Shown: positions 40,727 to 50,175 of the stretch, one piece after another
How positions within the stretch are numbered: the stretch's first letter is position 1
How the letters are laid out: each line of letters starts with the position of its first letter
Assembly: GCA_002951815.1 (NCBI GenBank)
Contig: CP019454.1
Span: 2,852,001 to 2,916,000 of the forward strand
Direction of reading: 5' to 3'
DNA: 64,000 nucleotides
Origin: Sulfobacillus thermotolerans
GTDB taxonomy: Bacteria; Bacillota; Sulfobacillia; Sulfobacillales; Sulfobacillaceae
Position numbers and translations under genes: made by a program
Notes under the pieces: generated by a model
What the model was told of the DNA's origin: nothing
Seen by the model: the letters and a program-made list of their open reading frames with translations, nothing else
The model's database searches: none

Positions 40727-40749
40727 GGAACCATGTTTGCCCTTAAGCG

Positions 40750-42009
40750 TTACGGCGCGATGGTATTGACCAATGTCGTATCCAGGGCTTGTGCGACCGA
40801 TATCACCTTGGCATTCGCTTGATAGCCTTGTTGCGCCATAATCATATTGACAAACTGGTTGGCCAAACTCACATTTGATTCTTCGACGGATCCGCCCGCA
40901 ATGGAACCAAAGTTCCCAGACGCGGGCTGACCTACCTGCGGCGTACCTGAGTTCGCTGATTGCTGCCACATCGTGTTCCCGACATTGACCAGACCCGCGT
41001 TATTGCTAAAGTTGGCCAAAGCCACTTGCGCAATAGGCTGCGTTTGCCCATTCGAAAAGGTTCCGGTAATGACGCCATCGGAGCCAACCGTATAGTTGGA
41101 GAGGCTGCCTTGGGGATAGCCATTGGCACTAGCTGTCAATTGCGTGCTGGCGGCGTCCCCGGTCATTCCGCTTAAGTTGATGTTAAACGTCTGCGGACTC
41201 GTCGAACCATCCGTCGTGGTTAATGATACCGCCAAGGTCTGCCCCGATGTGATGGCGCCGGTCGGACCAAAGGTGACCGTGCCGCTTCCGAGCGACGTCG
41301 TACTAGGCGGTGCGGTAACCGTTGCTGTCCAGCTGGTCCCATTTCCCGAGGAGACCGTTGGATTGCTAAAGTTGATGTCCAGCGTCACCGGATTGCCCAG
41401 TGAATCGTAAACGGTCAAAGGCACTGTGCGTTCGGTATTCGTTCCAGCTGGTGCCGATGCTAACGCCGCATTGAGGTTTCCTGTCACCGTCGCACTACTC
41501 GTAGCGCTTGGTGGCATCGTCATGCCGGGTTGAATCACGATCGCACCAATATTTCCCGCCGATTCACCGGTGAGCTTGCCATTCACCGCGGTCCATCCCT
41601 GGACTAATCCCCCTTGGGGATTGACCAACTGGCCTTGAGCATCGAGCGTAAAGTCTCCCGCGCGGGTGTATTGAATGCCTTGAGGAGACCTGACCACAAA
41701 AAAGCCGTTGCCTTGAATGGCCATATTTGTCGCAATGCCTGTTGTTTGCAAACTTCCTTGGCTCATGTTGACATTGACACCATCAACCCCAACCGCGGCC
41801 CCCGCCGAAATCTGCTCAGGATTGGTTCCCCCCAGCGTAGCCGTCGGAGCAGTTCCTCCCGACAGCGTCTCCTCCATCGCCTGTCCAAACGTGACATGAC
41901 TGCTCTTGTAACCGGTAGTGTTAGCGTTCGCAATATTTTCAGACACCACGCCTAATAAGGCCTGTTCCGCGTTAAGACCCGATATCGCTGCGTAAAGACT
42001 GCCTGACAT
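40750..42009 (-). CDS. flgE: Flagellar hook protein FlgE
   Basis: This 419-residue protein has GGAGGAGATATT before its ATG. The N-terminus MSGSLYAAISGLNAEQALLG with SENIANANTTGYKSSHVTFG, the GNGFFVVRSPQGIQYTRAGD motif, and the C-terminal NQFVNMIMAQQGYQANAKVI are diagnostic. It is the last gene of the first flagellar block, followed by a terminator. Confidence 0.95.
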   Translation of the reverse strand: MSGSLYAAISGLNAEQALLGVVSENIANANTTGYKSSHVTFGQAMEETLSGGTAPTATLGGTNPEQISAGAAVGVDGVNVNMSQGSLQTTGIATNMAIQGNGFFVVRSPQGIQYTRAGDFTLDAQGQLVNPQGGLVQGWTAVNGKLTGESAGNIGAIVIQPGMTMPPSATSSATVTGNLNAALASAPAGTNTERTVPLTVYDSLGNPVTLDINFSNPTVSSGNGTSWTATVTAPPSTTSLGSGTVTFGPTGAITSGQTLAVSLTTTDGSTSPQTFNINLSGMTGDAASTQLTASANGYPQGSLSNYTVGSDGVITGTFSNGQTQPIAQVALANFSNNAGLVNVGNTMWQQSANSGTPQVGQPASGNFGSIAGGSVEESNVSLANQFVNMIMAQQGYQANAKVISVAQALDTTLVNTIAP

Positions 42010-42053
42010 AATATCTCCTCCATTGTCCTATAACGAGTCGCCGTTCTTCTCCA

Positions 42054-42524
42054 TCACGTTTCAGGATTTGTAATTAAACTCCAATGCGGCGCGGCGGCGG
42101 TTCCGTCAGTCGTTCGGGAACCCGAAGCTTCCTCTATCTCTTGGTGCGAGGTCCGGCTTATATAGACCACTGCGTCGACTTGCGTAATCACTTTCATTCC
42201 GTCGGTGGGCGGGTGAATGCTGGTAATGACGGTTCGCGCCGGCGGTGAGACAATATAAATATCGTTTCCCAAGATAATAGCTGCTTGCTTCGATCCTTTG
42301 CTGTCGACAGCAGTCATCGCTTCACCCAAGCGCTTTGTATCCGCTTCTGATAAGGTCATGTGCCGTGCCTGCATCCGGGACTGGGCATGCTGACTCAACG
42401 TCACGCGTTCTTGCACCAGTGCTTGAAAGTTAACACCAGTTGCCGAGGCACGGCCTGGTCCACCTTCTTGGGGAACAGCCGTGGCAGAGGGCCCCAAGAT
42501 GGCACTGGGGTGATGAATCCCCAT
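42054..42524 (-). CDS. Flagellar operon protein (flg_new/TIGR02530-like)
   Basis: This 156-residue protein has the core LSQHAQSRMQARHMTLSEAD, then ILGNDIYIVSPPARTVITSI. It matches the small protein found between flgD and flgE in Firmicutes flagellar operons. The precise function is not established. Its start codon overlaps the flgD stop by one base. Confidence 0.75.
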   Translation of the reverse strand: MGIHHPSAILGPSATAVPQEGGPGRASATGVNFQALVQERVTLSQHAQSRMQARHMTLSEADTKRLGEAMTAVDSKGSKQAAIILGNDIYIVSPPARTVITSIHPPTDGMKVITQVDAVVYISRTSHQEIEEASGSRTTDGTAAAPHWSLITNPET

Positions 42525-42961
42525 TAGTTCTGCACCTCTGTAATGTCTGAAATCGGCACAGTTCCCACACCGTTGATATCGGCCATCAAGCTTTGTCCTT
42601 GTTGGGATACCGCGCTCACGGTGCCAGAGCCTTGAGTGGTCGTGACCGTTTTGCCAATTAATTGAGCCATAGCCACGACAGGGTTTTGTTGCTGCAAGGT
42701 GGAGAGAATGCTATTTAACGTGGATGTTTGGGTTGTGGTTGCCGCCAATGCCGAAAATTGGGCAAGCTGCGCCACAAACTGCGTATTATCCATCGGTTGC
42801 AAAGGATTTTGATACTGCAGTTCGGCCGACAACAGTGTCAAAAAAGCCGATTCCCCCAAGTTGCTGGAGGGCGACGAAGAAGGCGACGTAGCTGAACCGG
42901 TCGCTTGTGACGATGCCTGTGGGGTAAGCAGAGACGAAAGGCTATTCACCGTTGAAGACAT
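42524..42961 (-). CDS. flgD: Flagellar hook-cap scaffold FlgD (short form)
   Basis: This 145-residue protein has a Ser-rich N-terminus, then the FlgD core ESAFLTLLSAELQYQNPLQP, MDNTQFVAQLAQFSALAAT. The C-terminal part is short, and no full Ig-like domain is present, as in some Gram-positive FlgD proteins. It caps the growing hook and follows fliK. Confidence 0.9.
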   Translation of the reverse strand: MSSTVNSLSSLLTPQASSQATGSATSPSSSPSSNLGESAFLTLLSAELQYQNPLQPMDNTQFVAQLAQFSALAATTTQTSTLNSILSTLQQQNPVVAMAQLIGKTVTTTQGSGTVSAVSQQGQSLMADINGVGTVPISDITEVQN

Positions 42962-42999
42962 TCTTTAAACCACTCCTCTCACAATATTTCTTTGACCAA

Positions 43000-44223
43000 T
43001 CATGCGCGGTAATCAATGCCGTCTAAGCTCATCGCGGCCGGCCCCCAGGGCGACGCGGCACCAACCGACGGGCTTCGTCGCACGAGGTCATATCCATCCC
43101 GTCCCTGTGTCTCGGATCCGCTCTGACTCCCACTTTGTCCGGTGCTCGATTGGCCCAAAAATACAGACACTTGCTGCACCGGTACCGCATTGGCCGTCAC
43201 GGTTTGCCCTGGTGAGAAAGCTTGGGCAATAGTGCCTGCCCAATTGGGCGACGCCACTTGAAAATCCACTTTCCACGCATTATGCAAGGCGGTCAGCGTT
43301 ATGACTAAGGGCTCGGGATTTTTCGGTACCGTCACCAACCATTTGCTGCTAGAGGCTCCAGCACCTTTCCAATGAATAGGCCGAATCACCCAGCCCTTAG
43401 CTGGATGCGGCTCCAAGGCCCCTTGGTTGACAGCCCTGTGCACGGCTTGAAACGTAGACGGTTTGGCCACCACATGTTTTGCAAAGGACTCCATTCCGAG
43501 CACAATGGGACTCGTCAAATCTTTCCCCGACGGCGCTTCTTGTTTTGATACCGTGCGAGACGCACCGTGGCTGACAACGGTATGATTGCCGCCCTTGGTT
43601 TGGGCACGATAAATCAAGCGTCCGGGGGTCTGCGGCATGCTAATAGCCTCGTCGGAACTTTGCTTCTGACCCCGGGTCACTTGCATATGCAATGGTAGCG
43701 ACTCACGCCTTAACGGGGTCGTGGTCGTCTTGGCTTGCATAGGCGATGACGCCGCAACCGTGTCAAGACGGTTTGGCTCCTTTGTGCGGTGGCCTGGGAT
43801 ATTCGCATCAGAAGGACCCCCGCATGGTAAGGGGAGCGTGGGCACCGGAAGACTCATTGTGAAGTCTTGCGCCTTCTTCGTCTTAGGATGCTTATTCTTC
43901 GTATCGTCTGAGCTTAAGGAAGACGTTTTGGGCGATGCCTTCGAAGAATGGGGATGAGACGACGCATTAGACGTGGCTTTAGGCCTTTTCTCATGGCTAA
44001 TCCCAACTCGAGCACTATAATCCTCTTTCACCATTTTCACCAGCACTCGTTTGGCTTTGACGTCCACGGCGACCGGCACATGAAAAGCCGCGGCCTTTTT
44101 TTGAGGCGCCTTGTTTGTGCGCACCATTTGGGCAAATCGCCCCGGACTCCTATCCTTATGCACAGGGCCTTCCTTTCCCTGACGCGTAGGTACCTCGGGC
44201 AATTCAGGAACCATGTTAATCAT
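43000..44223 (-). CDS. fliK: Flagellar hook-length control protein FliK
   Basis: This 407-residue protein has AGGAGGTGAGTCC before its ATG. It has a long, low-complexity, Lys/Ser/Pro/Thr-rich region (about 1-260) that fits a molecular ruler. A C-terminal domain (about 270-360, with LVITLTALHNAWKVDFQVAS) resembles the FliK export-switch domain. Its place between pilZ and flgD supports the call. Similarity is weaker than for its neighbours, as is common for FliK. Confidence 0.75.
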   Translation of the reverse strand: MINMVPELPEVPTRQGKEGPVHKDRSPGRFAQMVRTNKAPQKKAAAFHVPVAVDVKAKRVLVKMVKEDYSARVGISHEKRPKATSNASSHPHSSKASPKTSSLSSDDTKNKHPKTKKAQDFTMSLPVPTLPLPCGGPSDANIPGHRTKEPNRLDTVAASSPMQAKTTTTPLRRESLPLHMQVTRGQKQSSDEAISMPQTPGRLIYRAQTKGGNHTVVSHGASRTVSKQEAPSGKDLTSPIVLGMESFAKHVVAKPSTFQAVHRAVNQGALEPHPAKGWVIRPIHWKGAGASSSKWLVTVPKNPEPLVITLTALHNAWKVDFQVASPNWAGTIAQAFSPGQTVTANAVPVQQVSVFLGQSSTGQSGSQSGSETQGRDGYDLVRRSPSVGAASPWGPAAMSLDGIDYRA

Positions 44224-44239
44224 TTGGACTCACCTCCTT

Positions 44240-44884
44240 TCATTCACTACGCGGGCGAGCGCCTTTCTTGTGTTGTTGCCGCTGATACTGGGCTCGTACA
44301 AAATTTTCCAAGGTCTGGCGGTCTTGTGGTTTGACTTGGAGAAATGTCACAGCCGTTTCCCACGTTTTATGGCCCCGAATCTCGCGCGGCTTAGCCGATA
44401 CGCGGTTGACTTGGCCCACGACCTCGACGGCATTGTTATCCACGAGCAAACGCATTTTCAAATGCAAGCCATTCCATACCCGCACAGAGCTCGGAAATCG
44501 CAAACCACTCGCAGACAAATCGAACGTGGTCGTCATCCACACCTCAGAACCCGCCCGCAACAGCCCATACTCTAAGGGAACGGTAACCTTCACCCGCAAG
44601 CTCCCACGTTGCTCAATCATGTGCACATCCCCAATGAGTTTGAGCACAATCATAGGAATAGGATCGAGCACTTCCGTAATTTCAGCTGGCTGCTCAAAGA
44701 GACAGTCATCAGAGATCCAACGCACCTGGACCGTTTGACCTGGCAAAGGCGTCAATTCAAGGTCGTGGTCTTTTAAGGCTTCAAGATAAATCTCCTGCTT
44801 CACGCTCCGAATAACCCGAGTGGGCACTACCCGTCCGGGGCGTACCACGAGAAAGACGGATTGATGGGATTCGAGCACAGCCAC
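44240..44884 (-). CDS. PilZ-domain (YcgR-like) c-di-GMP effector
   Basis: This 214-residue protein starts at GTG 44884 with GGAGG 13 bases upstream. An N-terminal YcgR-N-like domain (about 1-90) precedes a PilZ domain with the RGSLR (R-x-x-x-R) and DLSASG (D-x-S-x-x-G) c-di-GMP-binding motifs. Such proteins act as a brake on the flagellar motor. Its 5' end overlaps the fliJ 3' end by 104 bases in another frame. Confidence 0.82.
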   Translation of the reverse strand: MAVLESHQSVFLVVRPGRVVPTRVIRSVKQEIYLEALKDHDLELTPLPGQTVQVRWISDDCLFEQPAEITEVLDPIPMIVLKLIGDVHMIEQRGSLRVKVTVPLEYGLLRAGSEVWMTTTFDLSASGLRFPSSVRVWNGLHLKMRLLVDNNAVEVVGQVNRVSAKPREIRGHKTWETAVTFLQVKPQDRQTLENFVRAQYQRQQHKKGARPRSE

Positions 44885-45311
44885 CAGTCTTTACAGCCTC
44901 CCTGCCTATCTGCTGCCGGGTCATGCTGAGGGAAACCATCTCGTCATTCCAAAGCCTTTGGCGCCTGCGTTCCGCAACCGCCTCTTGACGCGCTTGAAAA
45001 CGTTCCAGCTGTCTTTGGGCCTGGCGAATGGCCATAAGTTCCTCCCGACATTCTAAAATTCGCTGCGCTACGACAAATTCCTCTTTTTGGGCCCGCTCTA
45101 ATCGGGCTTTTTGGAATAGGCTGTCGGTAAAATAATCGGCAATGTCAAATGCCGTCATTTCGGCTCCCAGGTTAATAACTTGAGGCACAATCCCGCGCGC
45201 AATCTCCTTTTGCAAGGCCTTTTGCTGTTCCGACCAATGCTGATATGCAGCCTGGCTCTCACGCTCCCTCCGCCGCAAATGGTTCATCAACCGTTGCCAC
45301 GTCATGGACAT
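44781..45311 (-). CDS. fliJ: Flagellar export chaperone FliJ
   Basis: This 176-residue protein is almost entirely a charged coiled coil (RRRERESQAAYQHWSEQQKA through RQLERFQARQEAVAERRRQR), as in FliJ, and directly follows fliI. Its last 35 residues, in the overlap with the PilZ gene, are not helical and look like read-through of a lost stop. The expected end is near residue 142. It overlaps the fliI 3' end by 53 bases. Confidence 0.78.
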   Translation of the reverse strand: MSMTWQRLMNHLRRRERESQAAYQHWSEQQKALQKEIARGIVPQVINLGAEMTAFDIADYFTDSLFQKARLERAQKEEFVVAQRILECREELMAIRQAQRQLERFQARQEAVAERRRQRLWNDEMVSLSMTRQQIGREAVKTGGCARIPSIRLSRGTPRTGSAHSGYSEREAGDLS

Positions 45312-46593
45312 CCTCTTCCTTTCCTGCTAATCCCTCAAGGGCCTGCTGCATCACATGCGGCTGCACAATGTCGCCTACCTCCTGATCGAGGAAGGCACGA
45401 ATGTGCGGATAACGCGCCAACGCTTCATCCAAAGCGGCATCCCGTCCTGGCACATAGGCCCCCACCGCGCGCAAGTCTTCCGAGTCCATAACGTGAGAGA
45501 CGTACCGGCGAATCCGCGCGGCCGCCCGAAGATGATCCGCGCTCACCAAGTCGGGCATCAAACGACTGAGACTCTTCACCACATCGATGGCCGGAAAATG
45601 GTGCTGTTCGGCTAAATCCCGTGACAACAAGATATGCCCATCAATCAAGCCTCGCACGCTATCGCCCAACGGATCTTCGCGCGCGTCGACACCGTCCACT
45701 AGCACCGTGTAAATTCCTGTCAACGACCCGCGCTGATAAGCGCCGGGTCTCTCCAATAGACGTGGTAGAAGATGAAATACAGAGGGTGTGTACCCCCGTG
45801 AAGCGGGCAACTCGCCCGTCTCCAACCCAATCTCACGCTGAGCCATTGCCACACGGGTGAGGGAGTCCATGACCAGCAGCACATCTAGGCCTTGTTTGCG
45901 AAACGTCTCGGCCACAACCGTAGCCGACCAAGCCGCTTTGAGGCGCAAAATGGCAGGCATATCAGATGTGGCGGCAATAAGCACCGTGCGTTGTCTGGTT
46001 GCCATATCCATTTCCCGATAAAATTCTGCAACCTCTTTGCCGCGCTCGCCAATGAGCGCAACCACCATCACATCGGCCTGCACTCCTTGCAAAATCAGTT
46101 GCAGAAGCGTAGTTTTCCCGTAGCCAGCCCCCGCAAAAATTCCCGTCCGCTGACCCTTACCCAGCGTTAGCAATCCATCGATCGCTTTAATGCCAGTCCA
46201 CAGTGGCGTATGCACCCTTGTGCGGCTTAAGGGGGGAACAGGCCCCACCCGCAATGATTGTCTCGGGCCCATGGGTGCGGGCCCCCCATCCAGGGGCTGG
46301 CCCAATCCATCCAGCAACCGTCCTAGCACCGCAGGTCCGGTGACCACACTCGCGCTATGGCCGGTCGCTTTAACCCACAGACCCGGCCTCAGCCCCTCGA
46401 CGTCGTGATAGGGGGTCAGCAACACTTCTTCACCGGGTAAAAACCCGACACACTCCACGGCTAATGAAGCGCCTCCTGCTAAGGCCACTGTCCCCATCTC
46501 GCCCACGGCCATGCGCACGCCTCGCGCGATTAAGCTTGCCCCCCGCAGAGCGACAATGCGGCCGGCTGGAATAAAGCGATGCGCATCAGACAT
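45259..46593 (-). CDS. fliI: Flagellum-specific ATPase FliI
   Basis: The ATG at 46593 (444 aa) has GAGG 9 bases upstream; a frame to 46632 lies within fliH. Walker A is GAGYGKT (155-161), with VVALIGERGKEVAEF and the ATP-synthase-like VLLVMDSLTRVAMAQREIGL, ASRGYTPSVFHLLPRLLERP segments. It powers substrate delivery to the export gate together with FliH and FliJ, its neighbours. Confidence 0.96.
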   Translation of the reverse strand: MSDAHRFIPAGRIVALRGASLIARGVRMAVGEMGTVALAGGASLAVECVGFLPGEEVLLTPYHDVEGLRPGLWVKATGHSASVVTGPAVLGRLLDGLGQPLDGGPAPMGPRQSLRVGPVPPLSRTRVHTPLWTGIKAIDGLLTLGKGQRTGIFAGAGYGKTTLLQLILQGVQADVMVVALIGERGKEVAEFYREMDMATRQRTVLIAATSDMPAILRLKAAWSATVVAETFRKQGLDVLLVMDSLTRVAMAQREIGLETGELPASRGYTPSVFHLLPRLLERPGAYQRGSLTGIYTVLVDGVDAREDPLGDSVRGLIDGHILLSRDLAEQHHFPAIDVVKSLSRLMPDLVSADHLRAAARIRRYVSHVMDSEDLRAVGAYVPGRDAALDEALARYPHIRAFLDQEVGDIVQPHVMQQALEGLAGKEEDVHDVATVDEPFAAEGA

Positions 46594-46597
46594 CTTT

Positions 46598-47317
46598 TCA
46601 ATCCTCGTGGTAATCCCCATATAGCACCTCATCTAATACTGCCGTCAGCGTGGTAATGGGGCCTGCTAAAAAACTTTGCCCACCAGGTTCCCCTTGGACC
46701 CGGCATTCCAGCGCATCCAACTCACGGTCGACTGCCACGCGCACATGCTGCCAGGGGCCCGCCCACTCTTTCGCTAGCGATTCCACGGTGGCTTTAAAAG
46801 ACGGGGAGACGAATAGGACCACCTCGTCGTCACCAACGGTTCCGAGCAACGCCGTCAAATATTCTTTCAGCGCTTGGGGATTTTCTCGCGCTTGCTGACT
46901 AAAAAATTTTGCACTTAAAGCCGCAGCTTGGGCTAACACGACCTCGGGCTCAAGCCGGTCTGCATAATGCTGCAGACGCTGGGTCCGCTCTAGAACGCCT
47001 TGCACTGCCTCCTGAATCTTAAGCCATTCCTTGTGCGCTGCTTGTTTTCCGGCTACGACGCCCTCCGCGTGGCCCGCCTGATATCCCTCAGCATGGGCGG
47101 CTTGGTGAATTTGCTGACGCTCCTCGCGCGCCTCATCCAAAATGGCTTGCGCTTCGGCTTTAGCCCGCTCAATGATTTCTTCAGCGGCGTTCATTGCCTC
47201 ATGCATCGTCCCATCCATCGACGACACCCACTTTACATCGACTGCGCTCCCTAGTTGGACAGGTTCATCCCCGTGTCGTATATGCCCCGCTTTAATCACT
47301 TTAGACGACAAAGTCAT
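46598..47317 (-). CDS. fliH: Flagellar assembly protein FliH
   Basis: The ATG at 47317 is preferred to the adjacent GTG at 47320, with GAGGGG upstream (239 aa). The central helix is rich in Ala/Glu/Gln (AEAQAILDEAREERQQIHQA) with a GYQAGHAEGVVAGK repeat, and a C-terminal ATPase-binding domain follows. FliH anchors FliI to the C-ring. It overlaps fliG by 17 bases. Confidence 0.88.
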   Translation of the reverse strand: MTLSSKVIKAGHIRHGDEPVQLGSAVDVKWVSSMDGTMHEAMNAAEEIIERAKAEAQAILDEAREERQQIHQAAHAEGYQAGHAEGVVAGKQAAHKEWLKIQEAVQGVLERTQRLQHYADRLEPEVVLAQAAALSAKFFSQQARENPQALKEYLTALLGTVGDDEVVLFVSPSFKATVESLAKEWAGPWQHVRVAVDRELDALECRVQGEPGGQSFLAGPITTLTAVLDEVLYGDYHED

Positions 47318-48299
47318 CACGTTCCCCTCGTGAAATCACCAATTCCCCTTGGTCTTCCAACTGACGGATCGCATTGACAATCTCTCGTTGCGCCTGCTCC
47401 ACGTCACGAATACGAACCGGCCCTAACACATCGATATCTTCTTTTAAAAGCTCGGCAGCCTTTTGGGAAAGATTTTTCATGACTTTCTGCGACACTTCGG
47501 CAGGGGTCCCCTTAAGTGCCAAGGCCAAGGTCTTATTGTCTACCCGCCGCAGCACTTTTTGCATCGCCCGGTCATCAATCTGCACAATGTTCTCAAACAC
47601 AAACATGCGGTTTCGAATTTCATCCGCCAATTCCGGATCAAACTCTTCTAAGCGCTGTAAAATCAACCGCTCAGAAGTACGATCGGTGTTGTTTAAAATC
47701 GGTACAATGGCATTGATTCCGCCAGCCCCTGAAATTTCCTCAGCGGCTAAGTTGGTGAGCTTTTTTTCCATCAACGCCTCAATTTCTTTAATGACTTCCG
47801 GCGCCGCTCGCCCCATAATTGCGATACGCCGGGCCACATCGCTTTGCAAATCAGGCTCCAACGAGGACAAGACCTGGGACGCTTGGGTGGGATCCATATA
47901 GGCCAATACGACGGCAATCGTCTGCGGGTGCTCATTCATCATCAGCGTCATGACTTGACTGGGATCTGCCTTGCGCAAGGCTTCAAAAGGCCGCCGCTGT
48001 AATAGTCCGGTCAGCCGTGTAAGAATTTCTTGAGCCCTTGGTCCATCAAACGCTTTTTCGAGCATGTCCCGGGCCATGTCCATGCCGCCTTCAGCCAATT
48101 GCGAATCTGCCCGCGACATTTGGTAGAACTCACTGAGGACATCATCCATCAATTGGGAGTCAACCCGCTTCATGTTGGCAATTTCCATGGTGATCGTTTC
48201 GACTTCTGAGCGCCGCAAATAACGTAAAAGCGTCGCGGCCTGCTCTGCTCCCAAACTCATTAAGAGGATAGCTGCTTTTTTAGAACCCGAGAGCTTCAT
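47301..48299 (-). CDS. fliG: Flagellar motor switch protein FliG
   Basis: This 332-residue protein has all three FliG domains. The N-terminal SGSKKAAILLMSLGAEQAAT is typical. The middle EHPQTIAVVLAYMDPTQASQ is the EHPQ motif. The C-terminal torque helix is present (IVQIDDRAMQKVLRRVDNKT). It couples the stator to the rotor. It overlaps fliF by one base and fliH by 17. Confidence 0.97.
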   Translation of the reverse strand: MKLSGSKKAAILLMSLGAEQAATLLRYLRRSEVETITMEIANMKRVDSQLMDDVLSEFYQMSRADSQLAEGGMDMARDMLEKAFDGPRAQEILTRLTGLLQRRPFEALRKADPSQVMTLMMNEHPQTIAVVLAYMDPTQASQVLSSLEPDLQSDVARRIAIMGRAAPEVIKEIEALMEKKLTNLAAEEISGAGGINAIVPILNNTDRTSERLILQRLEEFDPELADEIRNRMFVFENIVQIDDRAMQKVLRRVDNKTLALALKGTPAEVSQKVMKNLSQKAAELLKEDIDVLGPVRIRDVEQAQREIVNAIRQLEDQGELVISRGERDDFVV

Positions 48300-49873
48300 C
48301 AGTCATCCTCCTGAATCCATGCCCTGATAAGACGCGCGGCACTTTCAGGGTCTTTTTGCAGCAACTCCTGTAAATGACTTTTGGCCACATCGGTCAAACT
48401 AGGCTCCTTGGTCTGCCGCATCTCATTAAGCAAATCGGTCACCGACAAGCTGCCCGAACCACCCGTTGCCAACTGGGGTTCAAGACGTGGTTGCAAAGCC
48501 GCTTGCTGCCCAGCCTTTTTGGCCCAGCGCCAGACGATGACACCGGCCGCTAAAATGCCCAAAAGAATGAGCCCGTCCATGATATCTTGGCGAATCTGAG
48601 CAGCCCGGGCCGCTTGGGCCATTTGCTTTTCTGCTAAGTTCACTTGACTACGGTTAAAGGGCTGTCCCAAAATGGTCACCACATCCCCCCGCGCTTTATC
48701 CACTCCCGCTGCCGCAGCCACTAAGTTTTTCAAGGACGCGCTCTGCGCCGCCGTTAACGGCTTGTCGACCGCCACGGCCACCGTCATGCGATTAATACTG
48801 CCCGCAGGAATCACTTGGTGCGTACTTTGCGTATCCACCAACCAATGGCTAATGGTGCTGTTGCTGGTAGATTTGCTGGGGCCTGTCCCTGACGTGGTCA
48901 CGGGATACGTGGGCGTATTGCCACCCGCTCCCGCCGTCTGGGTCGTGGCGCCGGCAGCTTGCGTGCTGGTATTCGTCGTCACTTGCTGAGACGACAACAC
49001 CGCCTTGCCATAATTGGTAGAGCTTACCGTGGATTGGTCAAAATTGAGCGTCGCATTCACCCGCACCACCGCAGCCCCTGGTCCCAGTACCTGGTCCAGC
49101 ATGGAGGTCACGTTCTGCGCAATTTGACTATCCACTTGGTCTTCCGCGGCCAATTCCGCTTGGTTCGTCCCAGTAATCTGGGAGGAGGGTTGATTGTTTA
49201 ACGCGTTTTGGGATAACAACGCCCCGGTTTGATCCACGACGGTCACCTGCGCGGGAGACAAGCCTGAAACGGAATGGGCTACCAAATTCATAATGCCTTT
49301 GACCTGGGCCCCACTTAAATTAGCTCCCGGATTTAGATCTAAAAATACCGACGCCGTGGGCTGTGCCGTGCTCTCCCCAAAGAGGGCAGGAGACGGCTCA
49401 TTAATGAGCACACGGGAATCATGGACGCCATTAATCGAATTAATCGTCGCCTCGAGTTCCGCCTCGACATTCGCCAACTGGCTCAGCGTAATCTCTTGAT
49501 CCGTCTCCCCCAAACTAAAGGTCAGAGGTTGTGGCAAGCCCACCGTACCGGAGGGAATATTTTGGTCCGCCAAGTCCACTCGCACCTGGTCAACATCCTT
49601 TTTGGGAACGAGCACGGTACGACCTTGGTCTGCCAGTTCATACGGCACCTTCATCGACGTTAATTGCGTCGTAATTTGCCCGGCCGTTCGGGCACTGAGA
49701 TTGGTATAGAGCGGCTGCCAATCAGGACTGGTAACCCAATGCCCGACCACTACCAAGATGCTCGCCGCCATTGCCACAATCACTAAAAGGCGCAAGCGCT
49801 TGGTGGACGAAAGATTCTTCCACCAAGCGACGAGCCGTTGTCCCCATTGTTTAATTCGTTCGTTCATCGTCAA
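48299..49873 (-). CDS. fliF: Flagellar MS-ring protein FliF
   Basis: This 524-residue protein has transmembrane helices near 27-46 and 437-455, ring-building motifs between them (WQPLYTNLSARTAGQITTQL, ISHWLVDTQSTHQVIPAGSI), and a cytoplasmic tail that binds FliG. It is the base of the motor and directly precedes fliG. The length is normal. Confidence 0.96.
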   Translation of the reverse strand: MTMNERIKQWGQRLVAWWKNLSSTKRLRLLVIVAMAASILVVVGHWVTSPDWQPLYTNLSARTAGQITTQLTSMKVPYELADQGRTVLVPKKDVDQVRVDLADQNIPSGTVGLPQPLTFSLGETDQEITLSQLANVEAELEATINSINGVHDSRVLINEPSPALFGESTAQPTASVFLDLNPGANLSGAQVKGIMNLVAHSVSGLSPAQVTVVDQTGALLSQNALNNQPSSQITGTNQAELAAEDQVDSQIAQNVTSMLDQVLGPGAAVVRVNATLNFDQSTVSSTNYGKAVLSSQQVTTNTSTQAAGATTQTAGAGGNTPTYPVTTSGTGPSKSTSNSTISHWLVDTQSTHQVIPAGSINRMTVAVAVDKPLTAAQSASLKNLVAAAAGVDKARGDVVTILGQPFNRSQVNLAEKQMAQAARAAQIRQDIMDGLILLGILAAGVIVWRWAKKAGQQAALQPRLEPQLATGGSGSLSVTDLLNEMRQTKEPSLTDVAKSHLQELLQKDPESAARLIRAWIQEDD

Positions 49874-49884
49874 CCCCTAATCAG

Positions 49885-50172
49885 TTACACGGACATGTTC
49901 ATAATGGTCTGATACGCCTGTACCACATTGTTGCGAACGGCCGTTGCCACATCCAGCGTGCTCTGCGCTTCACTGACGGCCACCATCGCTTGGGTCACCG
50001 ATACTTGTCCCGTCATGGCCCCGGTAATTTGCTGGTTAGCTTGAGCCTGGCTCATTTCCAACTGACGCACCGCTCCATCTAGCAATGCGCCGAAGCTGGA
50101 ACTTGAAGATTTGGCGGCAGTAGAAGGCCCCAAAGCCGATACATTAGCAACGTTCAATCCTACCATGTTCAT
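49885..50172 (-). CDS. fliE: Flagellar rod-MS ring adaptor FliE
   Basis: This 95-residue protein has TTAGGAGCG before its ATG. The family pattern SFGALLDGAVRQLEMSQAQA, then QVSVTQAMVAVSEAQSTLDV and TAVRNNVVQAYQTIMNMSV, is clear. It joins the rod to FliF and lies between flgC and fliF. Confidence 0.95.
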   Translation of the reverse strand: MNMVGLNVANVSALGPSTAAKSSSSSFGALLDGAVRQLEMSQAQANQQITGAMTGQVSVTQAMVAVSEAQSTLDVATAVRNNVVQAYQTIMNMSV

Positions 50173-50175
50173 CGT

